A DNA stretch of 12,389 nt, from positions 1-12,389 of the forward strand of contig QHZK01000088.1 in NCBI GenBank assembly GCA_003224635.1, written 5' to 3'. This DNA is from Acidobacteriota bacterium (GTDB taxonomy: Bacteria > Acidobacteriota > Terriglobia > UBA7540). A program made the position numbers and the translations under genes. Positions 1 through 7,486 of this stretch are shown piece after piece. Every line of letters starts with the position of its first letter. Within the stretch, counting starts at the first letter, position 1. Under the pieces are notes generated by a model that saw nothing but the letters and a program-made list of their open reading frames with translations, was not told the DNA's origin and did not search any database.

Positions 1-1
1 C

Positions 2-616
2 GCTACGCCGCTCGACTATGTGATCGGCGGTTGGCGGGTGGCTACCATCGGCACTTGGGCTAGCGGATTGTGGATGGGTGTGAACACCAGCCTGGTCCAG
101 ACCCGGAGTGTCCGCATTCGTGCCGGCAACCGGGCCACGCTGAACATCCCCGGCAGCAGCGATCGCTATCGGCAGTGGTTCGCGGGTAATTTCGACATCG
201 CGACCGCGACGAACGTCTCGGGCAGTCCCGTTATACCGGCCGCGCGGCCGGTCGGCCCGAACTGCACCGGGGATTTTAAGGGCCAGCTTGCCGTAACGTT
301 GGCGGATGGAACGTGCTACAACGCTCCCTTCGGGAATTCCCCTCCCTTCGGTGGATTTTACAACCCCTCCCCCAGGGATAACATCATCGGCCCTGGAGCG
401 TGGAACGACGATTTCTCCATCTACAAGGTCTTCAAGATCAAAGAACGGCTCGATGTGCGTTTTGCCGCCGACTTCTTCAATGCCTTCAACCACCCGAATG
501 ACGTGCCGCCCAACACCACCAACGGCCTGCAGGACTTAAGCCTCCAACAGACGACTTCGGGTGGAGGCTTGAACGACCCTCGCGTGATCCAGCTCTCTCT
601 CCGCGTGGAGTTCTAG
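2..616 (+). CDS. TonB-dependent receptor-like outer-membrane protein, C-terminal part (5' end outside window)
   Basis: The frame is open from the first bases and ends in TAG at 614-616, giving about 204 residues of a longer protein. The sequence resembles the last strands of the large TonB-dependent-receptor-like barrels common in Acidobacteriota. Near the start is a VIGGWRVATIGTWASG strand. Later come PRDNIIGPGAWNDDFSIYK, RLDVRFAADFFNAFNHPN and DPRVIQLSLRVEF. The alternating hydrophobic pattern and terminal Phe fit a barrel inserted by the BAM machinery. In complete members an N-terminal carboxypeptidase-regulatory-like domain and plug precede the barrel; neither is visible here. The likely role is outer-membrane uptake or binding of a large nutrient, with the substrate unknown. 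It lies 65 bp upstream of the TPR gene on the same strand and could be co-transcribed. The family call is firm; the substrate is not. Confidence 0.85.
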   Translation, partial: ATPLDYVIGGWRVATIGTWASGLWMGVNTSLVQTRSVRIRAGNRATLNIPGSSDRYRQWFAGNFDIATATNVSGSPVIPAARPVGPNCTGDFKGQLAVTLADGTCYNAPFGNSPPFGGFYNPSPRDNIIGPGAWNDDFSIYKVFKIKERLDVRFAADFFNAFNHPNDVPPNTTNGLQDLSLQQTTSGGGLNDPRVIQLSLRVEF

Positions 617-681
617 CTGCTGGTCCCGTCAGAACCTTGCCCTTCCCGCCCCTCGGCGCTAATATCACCCTTGAGCGCCAT

Positions 682-2259
682 ATGAACGTGAGGAGTGCGC
701 AGGCAAGAGGGTTGAGGCATTCCCTTCCGACCGGGCCCTGGCGAGCAAAGAATCTCGCGCCGGATCGCGCTCAGCCTTCCCGAAACTCTGTTTCCCTGTA
801 TCCGGCTCGGCCTCTCCAGAACGAAAGGCAGCCGGAATTCTTCTGCCTCGTGGCGGGCATACTCTTGCTCGTTCGCCTTCCCGGAGGACTGCCGGCACGC
901 GGCGTGGGCCAGACGGGTACAGTGCCGTCAGAAGCCCAGCTTGCGGAAGGCATCAAGCTCCTCGGCGCGGGGCGCTTTCTCGAATCGGTCAAGGCTCTTA
1001 ACAGCGCCAAGCAGAACGCCTCGCAGGACTCGCGCCCGTATTTTTACTGCGGCATGGCCCTGGCGCAGGCCGGGCGCATGCGCGACGCCGCCTCCGAGTT
1101 AGGGGAAGCGGTTCGCCTGGCGCCTGAGCAGCTTGATTACCGGGTTTTTCAGGCTCATGTGCTCAACGAGCTCAAGCAGAAGGCTGCGGCCGAGGACGCT
1201 CTGGCGGTGTTTCAGAAGGAACAGACCGCCGAGCGGCTGGACCCGGCTTGGCTGCGATTGCTGGCCGACGTTTATTACCGCCTGCAGATGATGGACCAGG
1301 CCCTGAAGATTCTCGACCTCTGGGCCAAGCATGAGCCGGCCGACCCTCGCGTCGATCTGTATCGCGGCCAGGCGTACGTGGTCAAAGGGCAGCCGGACAT
1401 GGCCCTGGCCGCCTTTCAGCGGAGCCTGGAAAAATCGACCGACAACCCGCAGGCGTACTCCGAGATGGGCGCCATCCTCTACGAAAAGAACCAGCTTCCA
1501 GCCGCCAAGGACGCACTCCTCAGCGCCGTTCGCGAGGACGCGAATAAGCCTGAGTACTCCTCGAAGCTCGCCGCGGTCTACTTGGCGATGGGTGACCCGG
1601 ACGCGGCGATCGAATCCTTGAAAAGGGTGGAAGCGGCCGGCCCCAACATGCCGATGATCTACTATCTCCTTGGGCGCGCGTATCGGAGCAAAGGCAACCC
1701 GGCGCGCGCCAGTGGATACACGGAGAAGTTTCGGCAGGCAACTTCAGCCGAGCGCGATCTCGAAGCGCGTACCCTGCAGGCCGAGCGGCCGATCGCTCAG
1801 GCGCAGAGGCAACTGGAACAGGGGAATCCGGCGGCCGCGCGGGACCTCTTTGAACAGGCACTCAAGGTTGATGCGGATCAATGGGAGCCCAATGCCAACC
1901 TGGCGGAGATGGATCTCAATTCCGGCGACCTTCAACAGGCCTACCCGCACCTGCGTAAGTTGGAGCAAATCGATCCAGACTCCGCGGTGGGAAACTTCTT
2001 AATCGCCCAATACTGGTTCAAGCAGAAGGAATACGAGCGGGCGCGTATGTACGCGGAAAAGGTGAAGCTGAGCCGGCCTGACAACTCAGAGCTGCGCGCT
2101 TTGCTCGGCGATATTTATCTGGCGCTCGGTCAGAAGCAGAAAGCCGTCACGGAGTACGAGGAGGCCGTGCACCTCGCTCCTGAGCGGATCGATTTGCGCG
2201 AGCGCCTTCGAAAAGCCGGCCGCGAAGTTCCTCATCCAGCCGAAAGCTCAGAGCAATGA
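682..2259 (+). CDS. TPR repeat protein, probably membrane-anchored or exported
   Basis: About 525 residues from the ATG at 682. The frame stays open upstream to a TTG at 637, which is less attractive. Residues about 53-72 (FFCLVAGILLLVRLPGGLPA) form a hydrophobic segment, probably a signal peptide or anchor. From about residue 82 almost the whole protein is tandem tetratricopeptide repeats, with typical spacing of small and aromatic residues (for example YFYCGMALAQAGRMRDAA, LRALLGDIYLALGQKQKAV). I estimate about eleven repeats. TPR proteins of this kind are protein-interaction scaffolds, so no catalysis is expected. The first 52 residues are rich in Arg, Pro and Ser and do not look like a normal signal-peptide n-region, so the true start may be later (for example GTG at 850). 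The stop overlaps the ATG at 2256 of the next frame (ATGA), and the next product also carries TPRs, suggesting coupled expression and a shared process. Confidence 0.85.
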   Translation: MNVRSAQARGLRHSLPTGPWRAKNLAPDRAQPSRNSVSLYPARPLQNERQPEFFCLVAGILLLVRLPGGLPARGVGQTGTVPSEAQLAEGIKLLGAGRFLESVKALNSAKQNASQDSRPYFYCGMALAQAGRMRDAASELGEAVRLAPEQLDYRVFQAHVLNELKQKAAAEDALAVFQKEQTAERLDPAWLRLLADVYYRLQMMDQALKILDLWAKHEPADPRVDLYRGQAYVVKGQPDMALAAFQRSLEKSTDNPQAYSEMGAILYEKNQLPAAKDALLSAVREDANKPEYSSKLAAVYLAMGDPDAAIESLKRVEAAGPNMPMIYYLLGRAYRSKGNPARASGYTEKFRQATSAERDLEARTLQAERPIAQAQRQLEQGNPAAARDLFEQALKVDADQWEPNANLAEMDLNSGDLQQAYPHLRKLEQIDPDSAVGNFLIAQYWFKQKEYERARMYAEKVKLSRPDNSELRALLGDIYLALGQKQKAVTEYEEAVHLAPERIDLRERLRKAGREVPHPAESSEQ

Positions 2260-2351
2260 TTGCGGCGCTTATCCATTGCGCAGGGATGCGGCGTGACGCG
2301 ATGGCCCGACGCGGCCTGGCGGGCCAAAGAGGCGGGGAATATATCGGGGCC

Positions 2352-4340
2352 ATGCGTGCGGCGCTCGCCGGCGCATGGGTCGCCCTCTGGGGATTAACGC
2401 TGGCGACGCCCGCGTGGTCGATGGGCCCGAACGTCGTTTTGATCACGATCGATACGGTCCGGGCTGATCGCGTAGGGTGCTACGGCTACCGGCAAGCCCA
2501 TACACCCAACCTCGACGCTCTGGCCCGCGAGGGGGTTCTCTTTCAAACCGTGGTGGCCTCGGCCCCGCTGACTCTGCCTTCACATTGCTCAATCCTGACG
2601 GGAACCTATCCCCCACTTCACGGAGTCCGCGACAATCTGGGTTACAGCCTGGGAGACTCTCCCCCAACGTTGGCTACGATCCTCAAGCAGGACGGCTATT
2701 CCACTGCCGCCTTTGTCGGCGCGGATGTACTCAACCCCCGGCGCGGGCTGAGCCGGGGCTTCGATACGTATTCGGCCCCCTTCCGGCGAAAGATGGGGCG
2801 GGACAACCCTCTGGTCTTCAATCTCCAGGACCTGCAGCGCCGGGCAGAGGACGTGGTTGGCGATGCGCTCGGCTGGATGTCAGCCCAGCCCCCACGCTCC
2901 TCGAAGCCGTTCTTTGTGTGGATCCATTTATACGATCCGCATACGCCCTACGGTCCCCCGCCGCGGTTCCGAGCCCTGCTTCGCGACCCCTACGACGGAG
3001 AGATCGCCTACGCCGACGACGCCGTTGGGAAGTTTTTCGGATATCTGAAGGAACACGCCCTCTACGATCCTACCTTGATCATCGTGGCATCGGACCACGG
3101 CGAAAGTTTTGGAGAGCACGGCGAATACACCCACGGGTATTTCATCTATGACACGACTTTACTCGTGCCGCTCCTCATCAAACCACCCCTGGGCGCCGGT
3201 GTTGGGCATCGCCACACCGACGCTCCGGTCCGAACCCTTGATATTGCCCCGACCGTACTCCAATTCCTGGGCATCGCTCCCCCATCGAGCATGCAAGGCC
3301 GTGGCTTGCTTTCCCTGATTCTCGGGAAGACCCCGGCCTCGCCGGCGAACGCGGCCTATTGCGAGACCTACTACCCGACTGAGTTTGGCTGGAGCGCGCT
3401 TCGGGCGTTGCGCAGCGGACGTTTCAAGTATATCGACGCTCCGAAGCCGGAGCTCTATGACTTGGTGGCCGACCCTCAGGAAACTCACAACCTCTATCAG
3501 ACCAAGCGAGCCACGGCCCTTGAACTCAAATCGCAATTCGAGGGCCTTGTGGCGAGAGTCACACCCAAGGAGCCTCCTCTACGGGCTACTCCCTCTCCAG
3601 CAGATGTCGAACTCTTGGCTTCGCTCGGCTACGTGGGAACGTCGGACCCTCTCCCGGCGGGCCATCCGGCTCGACCGTTGGCCGATCCCAAAGACGAACT
3701 GGGCACGTACAAAATCCTTGTCTCGGCTTCGCAGATGGCCGCCGAAGGCAGGTGCGAGCGTTCCATCCCCTTGTTGACTCGCCTGACGCAAGAGCAACCA
3801 GCATTGTTTCTGGGTCATCTGACTCTGGCCAAGTGCGAGCTCGCCACGGGCAAGTACGAGGCTGCCGAGTCAGCTCTGGATTCCGCCGTTCGCCTCCGCC
3901 CGGACAATCTCGAAGCGATCTTCTACCAGGGCATCTGCCAGTTTGAGGAAGGCCGACTCCAGGATTCCTTATCCAGCCTCCAGTCGATTGCGCAACTCCT
4001 TCACGATGAACCCTATGTTCACTTTTATCTTGGCTCGATCTACGAGAGAGAGGGCATAGCGGAGCAGGCTTTGACGGAATTCCAAAGGTGCGCAGCCATT
4101 GATCCAAATTTCGAAGCTGCGGTCTTCAAAGTCGGGTATTACCTCGCCAAAAGCGGGAAGTTTCCGGACGCTGTCGCGGAATTCAAGAAAGTCATCGCCA
4201 TGGATCCGGAAAACGCCTCGGCCCACCACAATCTGGCCCTTGCTTATGCGAAATCGGGCAATGATGCTGAAGCTCAATCCGAATTCGAGGTCGCTTGCCA
4301 CCTCAAAGCTTCGTTCTGCCCTGCGCCTGACCAGCGGTGA
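2352..4340 (+). CDS. Sulfatase-like (alkaline phosphatase superfamily) protein with C-terminal TPR repeats; Thr at the nucleophile position
   Basis: 662 residues from the ATG at 2352, which gives a clean signal peptide (MRAALAGAWVALWGLTLA, cleavage near ATPAWS); GGCGGGG and CGGGG tracts lie just upstream. An in-frame ATG at 2256 overlapping the previous stop would add 32 residues before it. Residues about 27-380 are the sulfatase fold. Metal and active-site positions are visible as NVVLITIDTVRAD (D34, D39), IHLYDPHTPY (H192, D195, H197), ASDHGES (D248, H249) and LLIKPP (K277). The motif normally CxPSR is TLPSHCSILTG, placing T74 where formylglycine would form and H78 in place of Arg. A formylglycine sulfatase is therefore unlikely; a Thr-nucleophile phosphodiesterase, phosphatase or transferase is more plausible, as elsewhere in the superfamily. 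Residues about 458-648 are four to five TPRs. The product is probably periplasmic or surface-located. The substrate is unknown. Confidence 0.88.
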   Translation: MRAALAGAWVALWGLTLATPAWSMGPNVVLITIDTVRADRVGCYGYRQAHTPNLDALAREGVLFQTVVASAPLTLPSHCSILTGTYPPLHGVRDNLGYSLGDSPPTLATILKQDGYSTAAFVGADVLNPRRGLSRGFDTYSAPFRRKMGRDNPLVFNLQDLQRRAEDVVGDALGWMSAQPPRSSKPFFVWIHLYDPHTPYGPPPRFRALLRDPYDGEIAYADDAVGKFFGYLKEHALYDPTLIIVASDHGESFGEHGEYTHGYFIYDTTLLVPLLIKPPLGAGVGHRHTDAPVRTLDIAPTVLQFLGIAPPSSMQGRGLLSLILGKTPASPANAAYCETYYPTEFGWSALRALRSGRFKYIDAPKPELYDLVADPQETHNLYQTKRATALELKSQFEGLVARVTPKEPPLRATPSPADVELLASLGYVGTSDPLPAGHPARPLADPKDELGTYKILVSASQMAAEGRCERSIPLLTRLTQEQPALFLGHLTLAKCELATGKYEAAESALDSAVRLRPDNLEAIFYQGICQFEEGRLQDSLSSLQSIAQLLHDEPYVHFYLGSIYEREGIAEQALTEFQRCAAIDPNFEAAVFKVGYYLAKSGKFPDAVAEFKKVIAMDPENASAHHNLALAYAKSGNDAEAQSEFEVACHLKASFCPAPDQR

Positions 4341-4449
4341 GCCGACTTCGGCGAAGGTTGCGTTCAGCCGGGAGCCGCTGGGCGATGAGCTCAGGGCATT
4401 TGGTCAGAACCTGACAGAGCCGCCTCCAGGATCGACGGCGATGGGCTGA

Positions 4450-4867
4450 AATGCCGCGTGTCTGAGCTGGATTGCGTGGAAATTGCGCGCGGGGTCCTGG
4501 ACACTTTGGGCACTCGATTTCAACTCGCTGCGCGCCTGGCAATATCCAAACACTTATGAAACACAGAATCGAAGTGCGATGCTGGTCTACCGCGGCGAGA
4601 CTATGGGTCTTGGGGAGCCGGCTGCGAGTATCCGCCTGAAGGGACTCCGCCGCGGAAGCCAGGATTACGAGTACTTCTGGCTTCTTTCGCAGGCCAAAGG
4701 CGGCAGGGAAATCGTCGACGAGGCAGTGAGCACCATGCTGCACGGTTCAATCGGCGACAGCTTCTCTGGGAGCACCGGGCATGTGGCTCCCACGCTCCGA
4801 CGAGTGGGACCGGATGCGCGTGAAGTTCGGGGAGGCGATCGAAAGGATGTGGAATCCCTCCTCATAA
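4450..4867 (+). pseudogene. Decayed 3' fragment of a DUF4091 / glycoside hydrolase 123-like gene, with a frameshift
   Basis: Frame 1 reads without a start codon after a TGA at 4447-4449. It gives LSWIAWK, then WTLWALDF, LVYRGETMGLGEPAASIRLK and LRRGSQDYEYFWLL, which match the end of DUF4091 proteins (GH123-related, carbohydrate-active). At about 4760-4770 the similarity moves to frame 2, which reads GAPGMWLPRSDEWDRMRVKF and then GEAIERMWNPSS before TAA at 4865-4867. That is the expected C-terminal helix of the family. Frame 1 instead runs on as unlike sequence to 4938. Intact members are several hundred residues long, so the catalytic N-terminal part is missing, with a breakpoint somewhere in 4341-4450. 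The frameshift could be a sequencing error, but the missing 5' part could not. The alternative reading, a real 151-residue protein ending at 4938, is less convincing. Confidence 0.65.
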
Positions 4868-4979
4868 CCCCCGAAAAACCGCCTCCGGCTGTCGAGGGAG
4901 GTGTGTGCGCGAACCGCAAGATTTTGACCATTTTCTGAACATGTTGATCAGCAAATTGAATTAGCCAGAGCGAAGAACT
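4868..4979. other. Short intergenic region before the cyclase-repeat gene
   Basis: This stretch lies between the DUF4091 remnant and the next start. It is more AT-rich towards its right half. TTGACC at 4924-4929 resembles a -35 box, but no acceptable -10 box lies 16-19 bp downstream. A GA-rich stretch (GAGCGAAG) ahead of the ATG at 4980 is only a weak ribosome binding site. No hairpin followed by T residues is seen. Confidence 0.4.
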
Positions 4980-5981
4980 ATGAGCACCTTAGGAGTGACT
5001 TCGGGGCCCCGGACGGATAGCGCGATCCAATGGCTCCTGGATGGAGACCCTGCCATTCGTTGGCAGGCCTTGCGGGATCTGGTCGGGGCTGCAGAACGTA
5101 CGGTCGAACACGAGCGGCGAAAGGTAGCGCGCGATGGCTGGGGGGCGCGTTTGCTGGCTAGGCAAGACCCGGAGGGTACGTGGGCCGGCGGGCTGGCGTC
5201 GGACGGCGGGCTCTACTCGCCAAAGTGGATCTCGACCACCTATACCATGCTGATGCTCCGTGACTTCGGTCTACTTCCCAGCACCCGGCAGGCGCGAAGG
5301 GCCTGTAAGCTCCTTCTCGACGGAGGGCTCCAGTGCGACGGCGGTATCAACTACGGCCTCTGGGCAAAATGGACAGGCCGGAGCGAGACGTGCGTCACGG
5401 GGATGGTCCTTTCCATCCTCTCGCACTTCGAGTACGAAGACGACCGTCTCGACACCATTGCCAGCTACCTGCTAGAGCAACAGATGCCCGACGGCGGGTG
5501 GAATTGCCGGCGCTCGGCGGGTGCAACCCACGCTTCCGTCCACACGACTATCAGCGTACTCGAGGGCTTGCGACTCTACCAGCTACACCGCGGACGCGAA
5601 GTCCGGGAAGTGCGGGCCGCGCAGCGCCGGGGCCGGGAGTTCCTCTTGGTACACCGGCTCTTTCGCTCTCACCGTACCGGCGAAATCATCAAGCCTGTGT
5701 TCACTCGCTTCTCTTTTCCGCCCCGATGGCACTACGACATCCTGCGCGCCCTCGATTATTTTCAAGCCGTCAACGCGCCTTGCGACCGGCGGCTAGCCGA
5801 GGCAATCGACATCGTCCGTAGCAGCCAGCGCAAGGACGGGCGCTGGTCGCTCGAACACTCGCACAAAGGGAAGACTTATTTCGAGCTCGAACGCCTCGGC
5901 GCGCCGAGCCGCTGGAATACTCTGCGCGCGCTGCGGGTGCTGAGGTGGTGGGATCGGGGGGGCGTGACGCGAGAAGCGTGA
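4980..5981 (+). CDS. Squalene-cyclase/prenyltransferase repeat (alpha/alpha-toroid) protein of unknown function
   Basis: 333 residues, ATG to TGA. Repeats of the terpene-cyclase/prenyltransferase toroid type are visible as QDPEGTWAGG (62-71), QMPDGGWNCR (168-177) and QRKDGRWSLEH (283-293). Each is followed by helices such as ASVHTTISVLEGLRLY, HYDILRALDYF and SRWNTLRALRVLRWW. Squalene-hopene cyclases are roughly twice this length and use a DxDD acid motif; none is present here (the nearest string is EYEDDRLD at 151-158). There is no signal peptide or membrane segment, so the protein is probably cytoplasmic. It belongs to the small toroid proteins often labelled 'prenyltransferase/squalene oxidase repeat'. 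These may bind a hydrophobic ligand or a peptide, and their activity is not established. Its upstream neighbour is a dead gene, and it converges on the minus-strand gene at 6272, so context gives little help. The fold call is good; the function is unknown. Confidence 0.82.
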   Translation: MSTLGVTSGPRTDSAIQWLLDGDPAIRWQALRDLVGAAERTVEHERRKVARDGWGARLLARQDPEGTWAGGLASDGGLYSPKWISTTYTMLMLRDFGLLPSTRQARRACKLLLDGGLQCDGGINYGLWAKWTGRSETCVTGMVLSILSHFEYEDDRLDTIASYLLEQQMPDGGWNCRRSAGATHASVHTTISVLEGLRLYQLHRGREVREVRAAQRRGREFLLVHRLFRSHRTGEIIKPVFTRFSFPPRWHYDILRALDYFQAVNAPCDRRLAEAIDIVRSSQRKDGRWSLEHSHKGKTYFELERLGAPSRWNTLRALRVLRWWDRGGVTREA

Positions 5982-6271
5982 AGCGCATTGGACCGCTCGC
6001 TGGCTACAGGGGCGTTGACCCGCGATAAACGCCGCAGCGCTTACGAGCCACATGGATGTGCTGTCGGCAAGCCGTTCAGGTGATCGCCCAGCCAATTTAC
6101 CGACCGTGCTCCGGCTTATCCGCTTTGAACGCGACTCCGATTGAGCCCTCGTGGGCGACCGAACGAGCACAATCGCCGAAGAAAATCTCGTCTCTGTTAT
6201 TGCCCTCCTCGCTGTGGGCCTCGACTTCCAACAGATGCTGCTTGTGTCGCACGAGCCCACAACTACCGAAT
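5982..6271. other. Convergent intergenic region; possible gene remnant and a GC hairpin
   Basis: This region separates the plus-strand toroid gene from the minus-strand secreted protein. GGCGTT (6011-6016) and AACGCC (6028-6033) form a 6-bp stem with an 11-nt loop. No T-run follows, so it is at best a weak terminator. Plus frame 1 from the ATG at 6052 is open to a TGA at 6142-6144 and again from there to 6285. Its translation looks protein-like on both sides of the TGA. I cannot assign it to a family and do not call it a gene. Confidence 0.3.
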
Positions 6272-7288
6272 TCATTTTGCAGTGACTATGCGGGCGTGCG
6301 CTTGAAGACGAGAACCCGTCGGGGGCGGTCCCTCGGGAGGTAGAGGCTGGGGCTGGCGCCGACCCTGCGGTAGCTGCGGTTGTTGCGGGATGTCAGGGGG
6401 CGCGTGCTCGGAGAGTGGAGCCGGATGGTCCCCTGCCGGCGGGGCCTTAGCCGCTTTGGGCGTGCCGTCAATCCCAAAGTCCCACACATCCAGGTTGAGT
6501 TTTTCCTGGACCAGTTCGGCGATCGCGTATTCCCCCATCGGGAGCGGCTGGGTCGGCTTGAGCTTGAACAGGCCCGGCGCGAGTTGTTCGCGCTCGACCG
6601 GCGCCGCCGATCGCAGCTCGCCGGACTTGCCTGCGCCGATGCCCGATTGAATCTTTTCCACCACGCGGGTTTCTTTGCTCGATTTCACAGGGACCAGTTC
6701 GGCCCTCGCGCCCCAGTCGTCCGCCGCCTGGATGTAGAAAGTAGGCTGCATGACGGAGATGCGCACGGCGGCCTTGGCTCCCGGCAGGACGACGAGGGCG
6801 CGATGCTTGAGCAGCGGGCCCGGCAGGGCCAGGCCGAGCGCGAGGCGCTTCTTGTCCGTCACGACCTCGCCCGAGGACTGGAGCATGCGGATCACACGCC
6901 TGCCGTCAAAGGCAAAGACACCCTCTTCCCGGGGCAGGTGGAAACCCGGCGCGATCTCGAACCCGGTATCCGCCTGCCGTTCGAAGCGCTCTTTGTCGAG
7001 TTCGCGCGCCTGCTCGAGTTCTTTACTCTTCAGGGTCTTGTCCTGCTCCTGGGCGCCCCGGGTGGCCTCGAAGTCCACCAGGGACGCCGGTATGTCTTCC
7101 CAGTCCGAGCGCTCGGCGCTGTAGAAGCGCACCCGGTCCCCGTGCACTTCGTAACTCTTCACGATCTGATAGGTGCCGTCCTTGAGAAAGAGCTTGACGT
7201 CGGCCCGAGCCATGCGTGGCCTGGCCAGCACACCACAAAGGCCCAGCGAAACCAGGAGCAGCGACACTCGGCGGCGCAACCCCACCAT
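6272..7288 (-). CDS. Secreted protein of unknown function with N-terminal KDGT segment and Pro-rich tail
   Basis: 338 residues. The start ATG (7288-7286) is preceded by GAGGG with 7 nt spacing. A signal peptide is clear: basic MVGLRRR, a hydrophobic core LLLVSLGLCGVLA, and a probable cut after ARPRMARA at residue 29. The mature N-terminus DVKLFLKDGTYQIVKSYEVH, followed by GDRVRFYSAERSDWEDIPASLVD, is a small beta-rich segment that I associate with exported hypothetical proteins in Acidobacteria. A charged, probably coiled segment follows at 78-106. The middle (about 107-275) looks globular (GVFAFDGRRVIRML, TFYIQAADDWGARAELVP, LFKLKPTQPLPMGEYAIAEL). The last 60 residues are rich in Pro and Gln, consistent with a disordered, envelope-spanning or low-complexity tail. 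No catalytic motif is visible. It lies 247 bp downstream of the sigma factor on the same strand. It is a real gene of unrecognised function. Confidence 0.8.
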   Translation of the reverse strand: MVGLRRRVSLLLVSLGLCGVLARPRMARADVKLFLKDGTYQIVKSYEVHGDRVRFYSAERSDWEDIPASLVDFEATRGAQEQDKTLKSKELEQARELDKERFERQADTGFEIAPGFHLPREEGVFAFDGRRVIRMLQSSGEVVTDKKRLALGLALPGPLLKHRALVVLPGAKAAVRISVMQPTFYIQAADDWGARAELVPVKSSKETRVVEKIQSGIGAGKSGELRSAAPVEREQLAPGLFKLKPTQPLPMGEYAIAELVQEKLNLDVWDFGIDGTPKAAKAPPAGDHPAPLSEHAPPDIPQQPQLPQGRRQPQPLPPEGPPPTGSRLQAHARIVTAK

Positions 7289-7410
7289 GCGAAGACCCTC
7301 AGAGGATTAGATGCTACCGCGGGTCCTATTAATAGCGCCATTCAATGCGCAAACCTTGGGCGCCAGTCGGAAGCGGGGCGCGGTGGAAGCGCGTGTCGCG
7401 GTGGATTCGC

Positions 7411-7426
7411 CTGCCTCGTGAGGCAG
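7411..7426. repeat. Inverted repeat (6-bp stem, CGTG loop)
   Basis: CTGCCT pairs with AGGCAG around CGTG. It lies in the gap between the sigma-factor gene and the downstream secreted-protein gene and is the first of four closely spaced inverted repeats. No T-run follows on either strand, so it is not a standard intrinsic terminator. Confidence 0.55.
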
Positions 7427-7436
7427 TCGATGTAAG

Positions 7437-7456
7437 GCTGCTTCGATCGAAGCAGC
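7437..7456. repeat. Perfect 20-bp palindrome
   Basis: GCTGCTTCGATCGAAGCAGC equals its own reverse complement over 20 bases. It could be an operator for a dimeric regulator, or form a hairpin in RNA (8-bp stem if four central bases loop out). It lies 11 bp from the hairpin at 7411-7426 and about 150 bp upstream of the start of the minus-strand secreted-protein gene. The geometry is certain; the role is inferred. Confidence 0.65.
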
Positions 7457-7481
7457 GGGCGGTCCTGCCGCATTCGCCCGC
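7455..7481. repeat. Inverted repeat (7-bp GC stem, 13-nt loop)
   Basis: GCGGGCG (7455-7461) pairs with CGCCCGC (7475-7481). It overlaps the last two bases of the 20-bp palindrome, so the two RNA structures would partly compete. No T-run follows. Confidence 0.45.
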
Positions 7482-7486
7482 GGTCA

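Noticed and set aside
4924..4952. TTGACC as the -35 box of a promoter for the toroid gene
   Set aside because: The sequence 16-19 bp downstream (ATCAGC) is not a credible -10 box.
5793..6275. 160-residue minus-strand open frame over the end of the toroid gene
   Set aside because: It overlaps a well-supported plus gene, has Arg/Ser-rich composition and no family signal.
6380..7435. Long plus-strand open frame opposite the secreted-protein gene
   Set aside because: The minus-strand gene has a signal peptide, ribosome site and sensible composition. The plus frame is its high-GC antisense shadow, rich in Arg, His and Leu.
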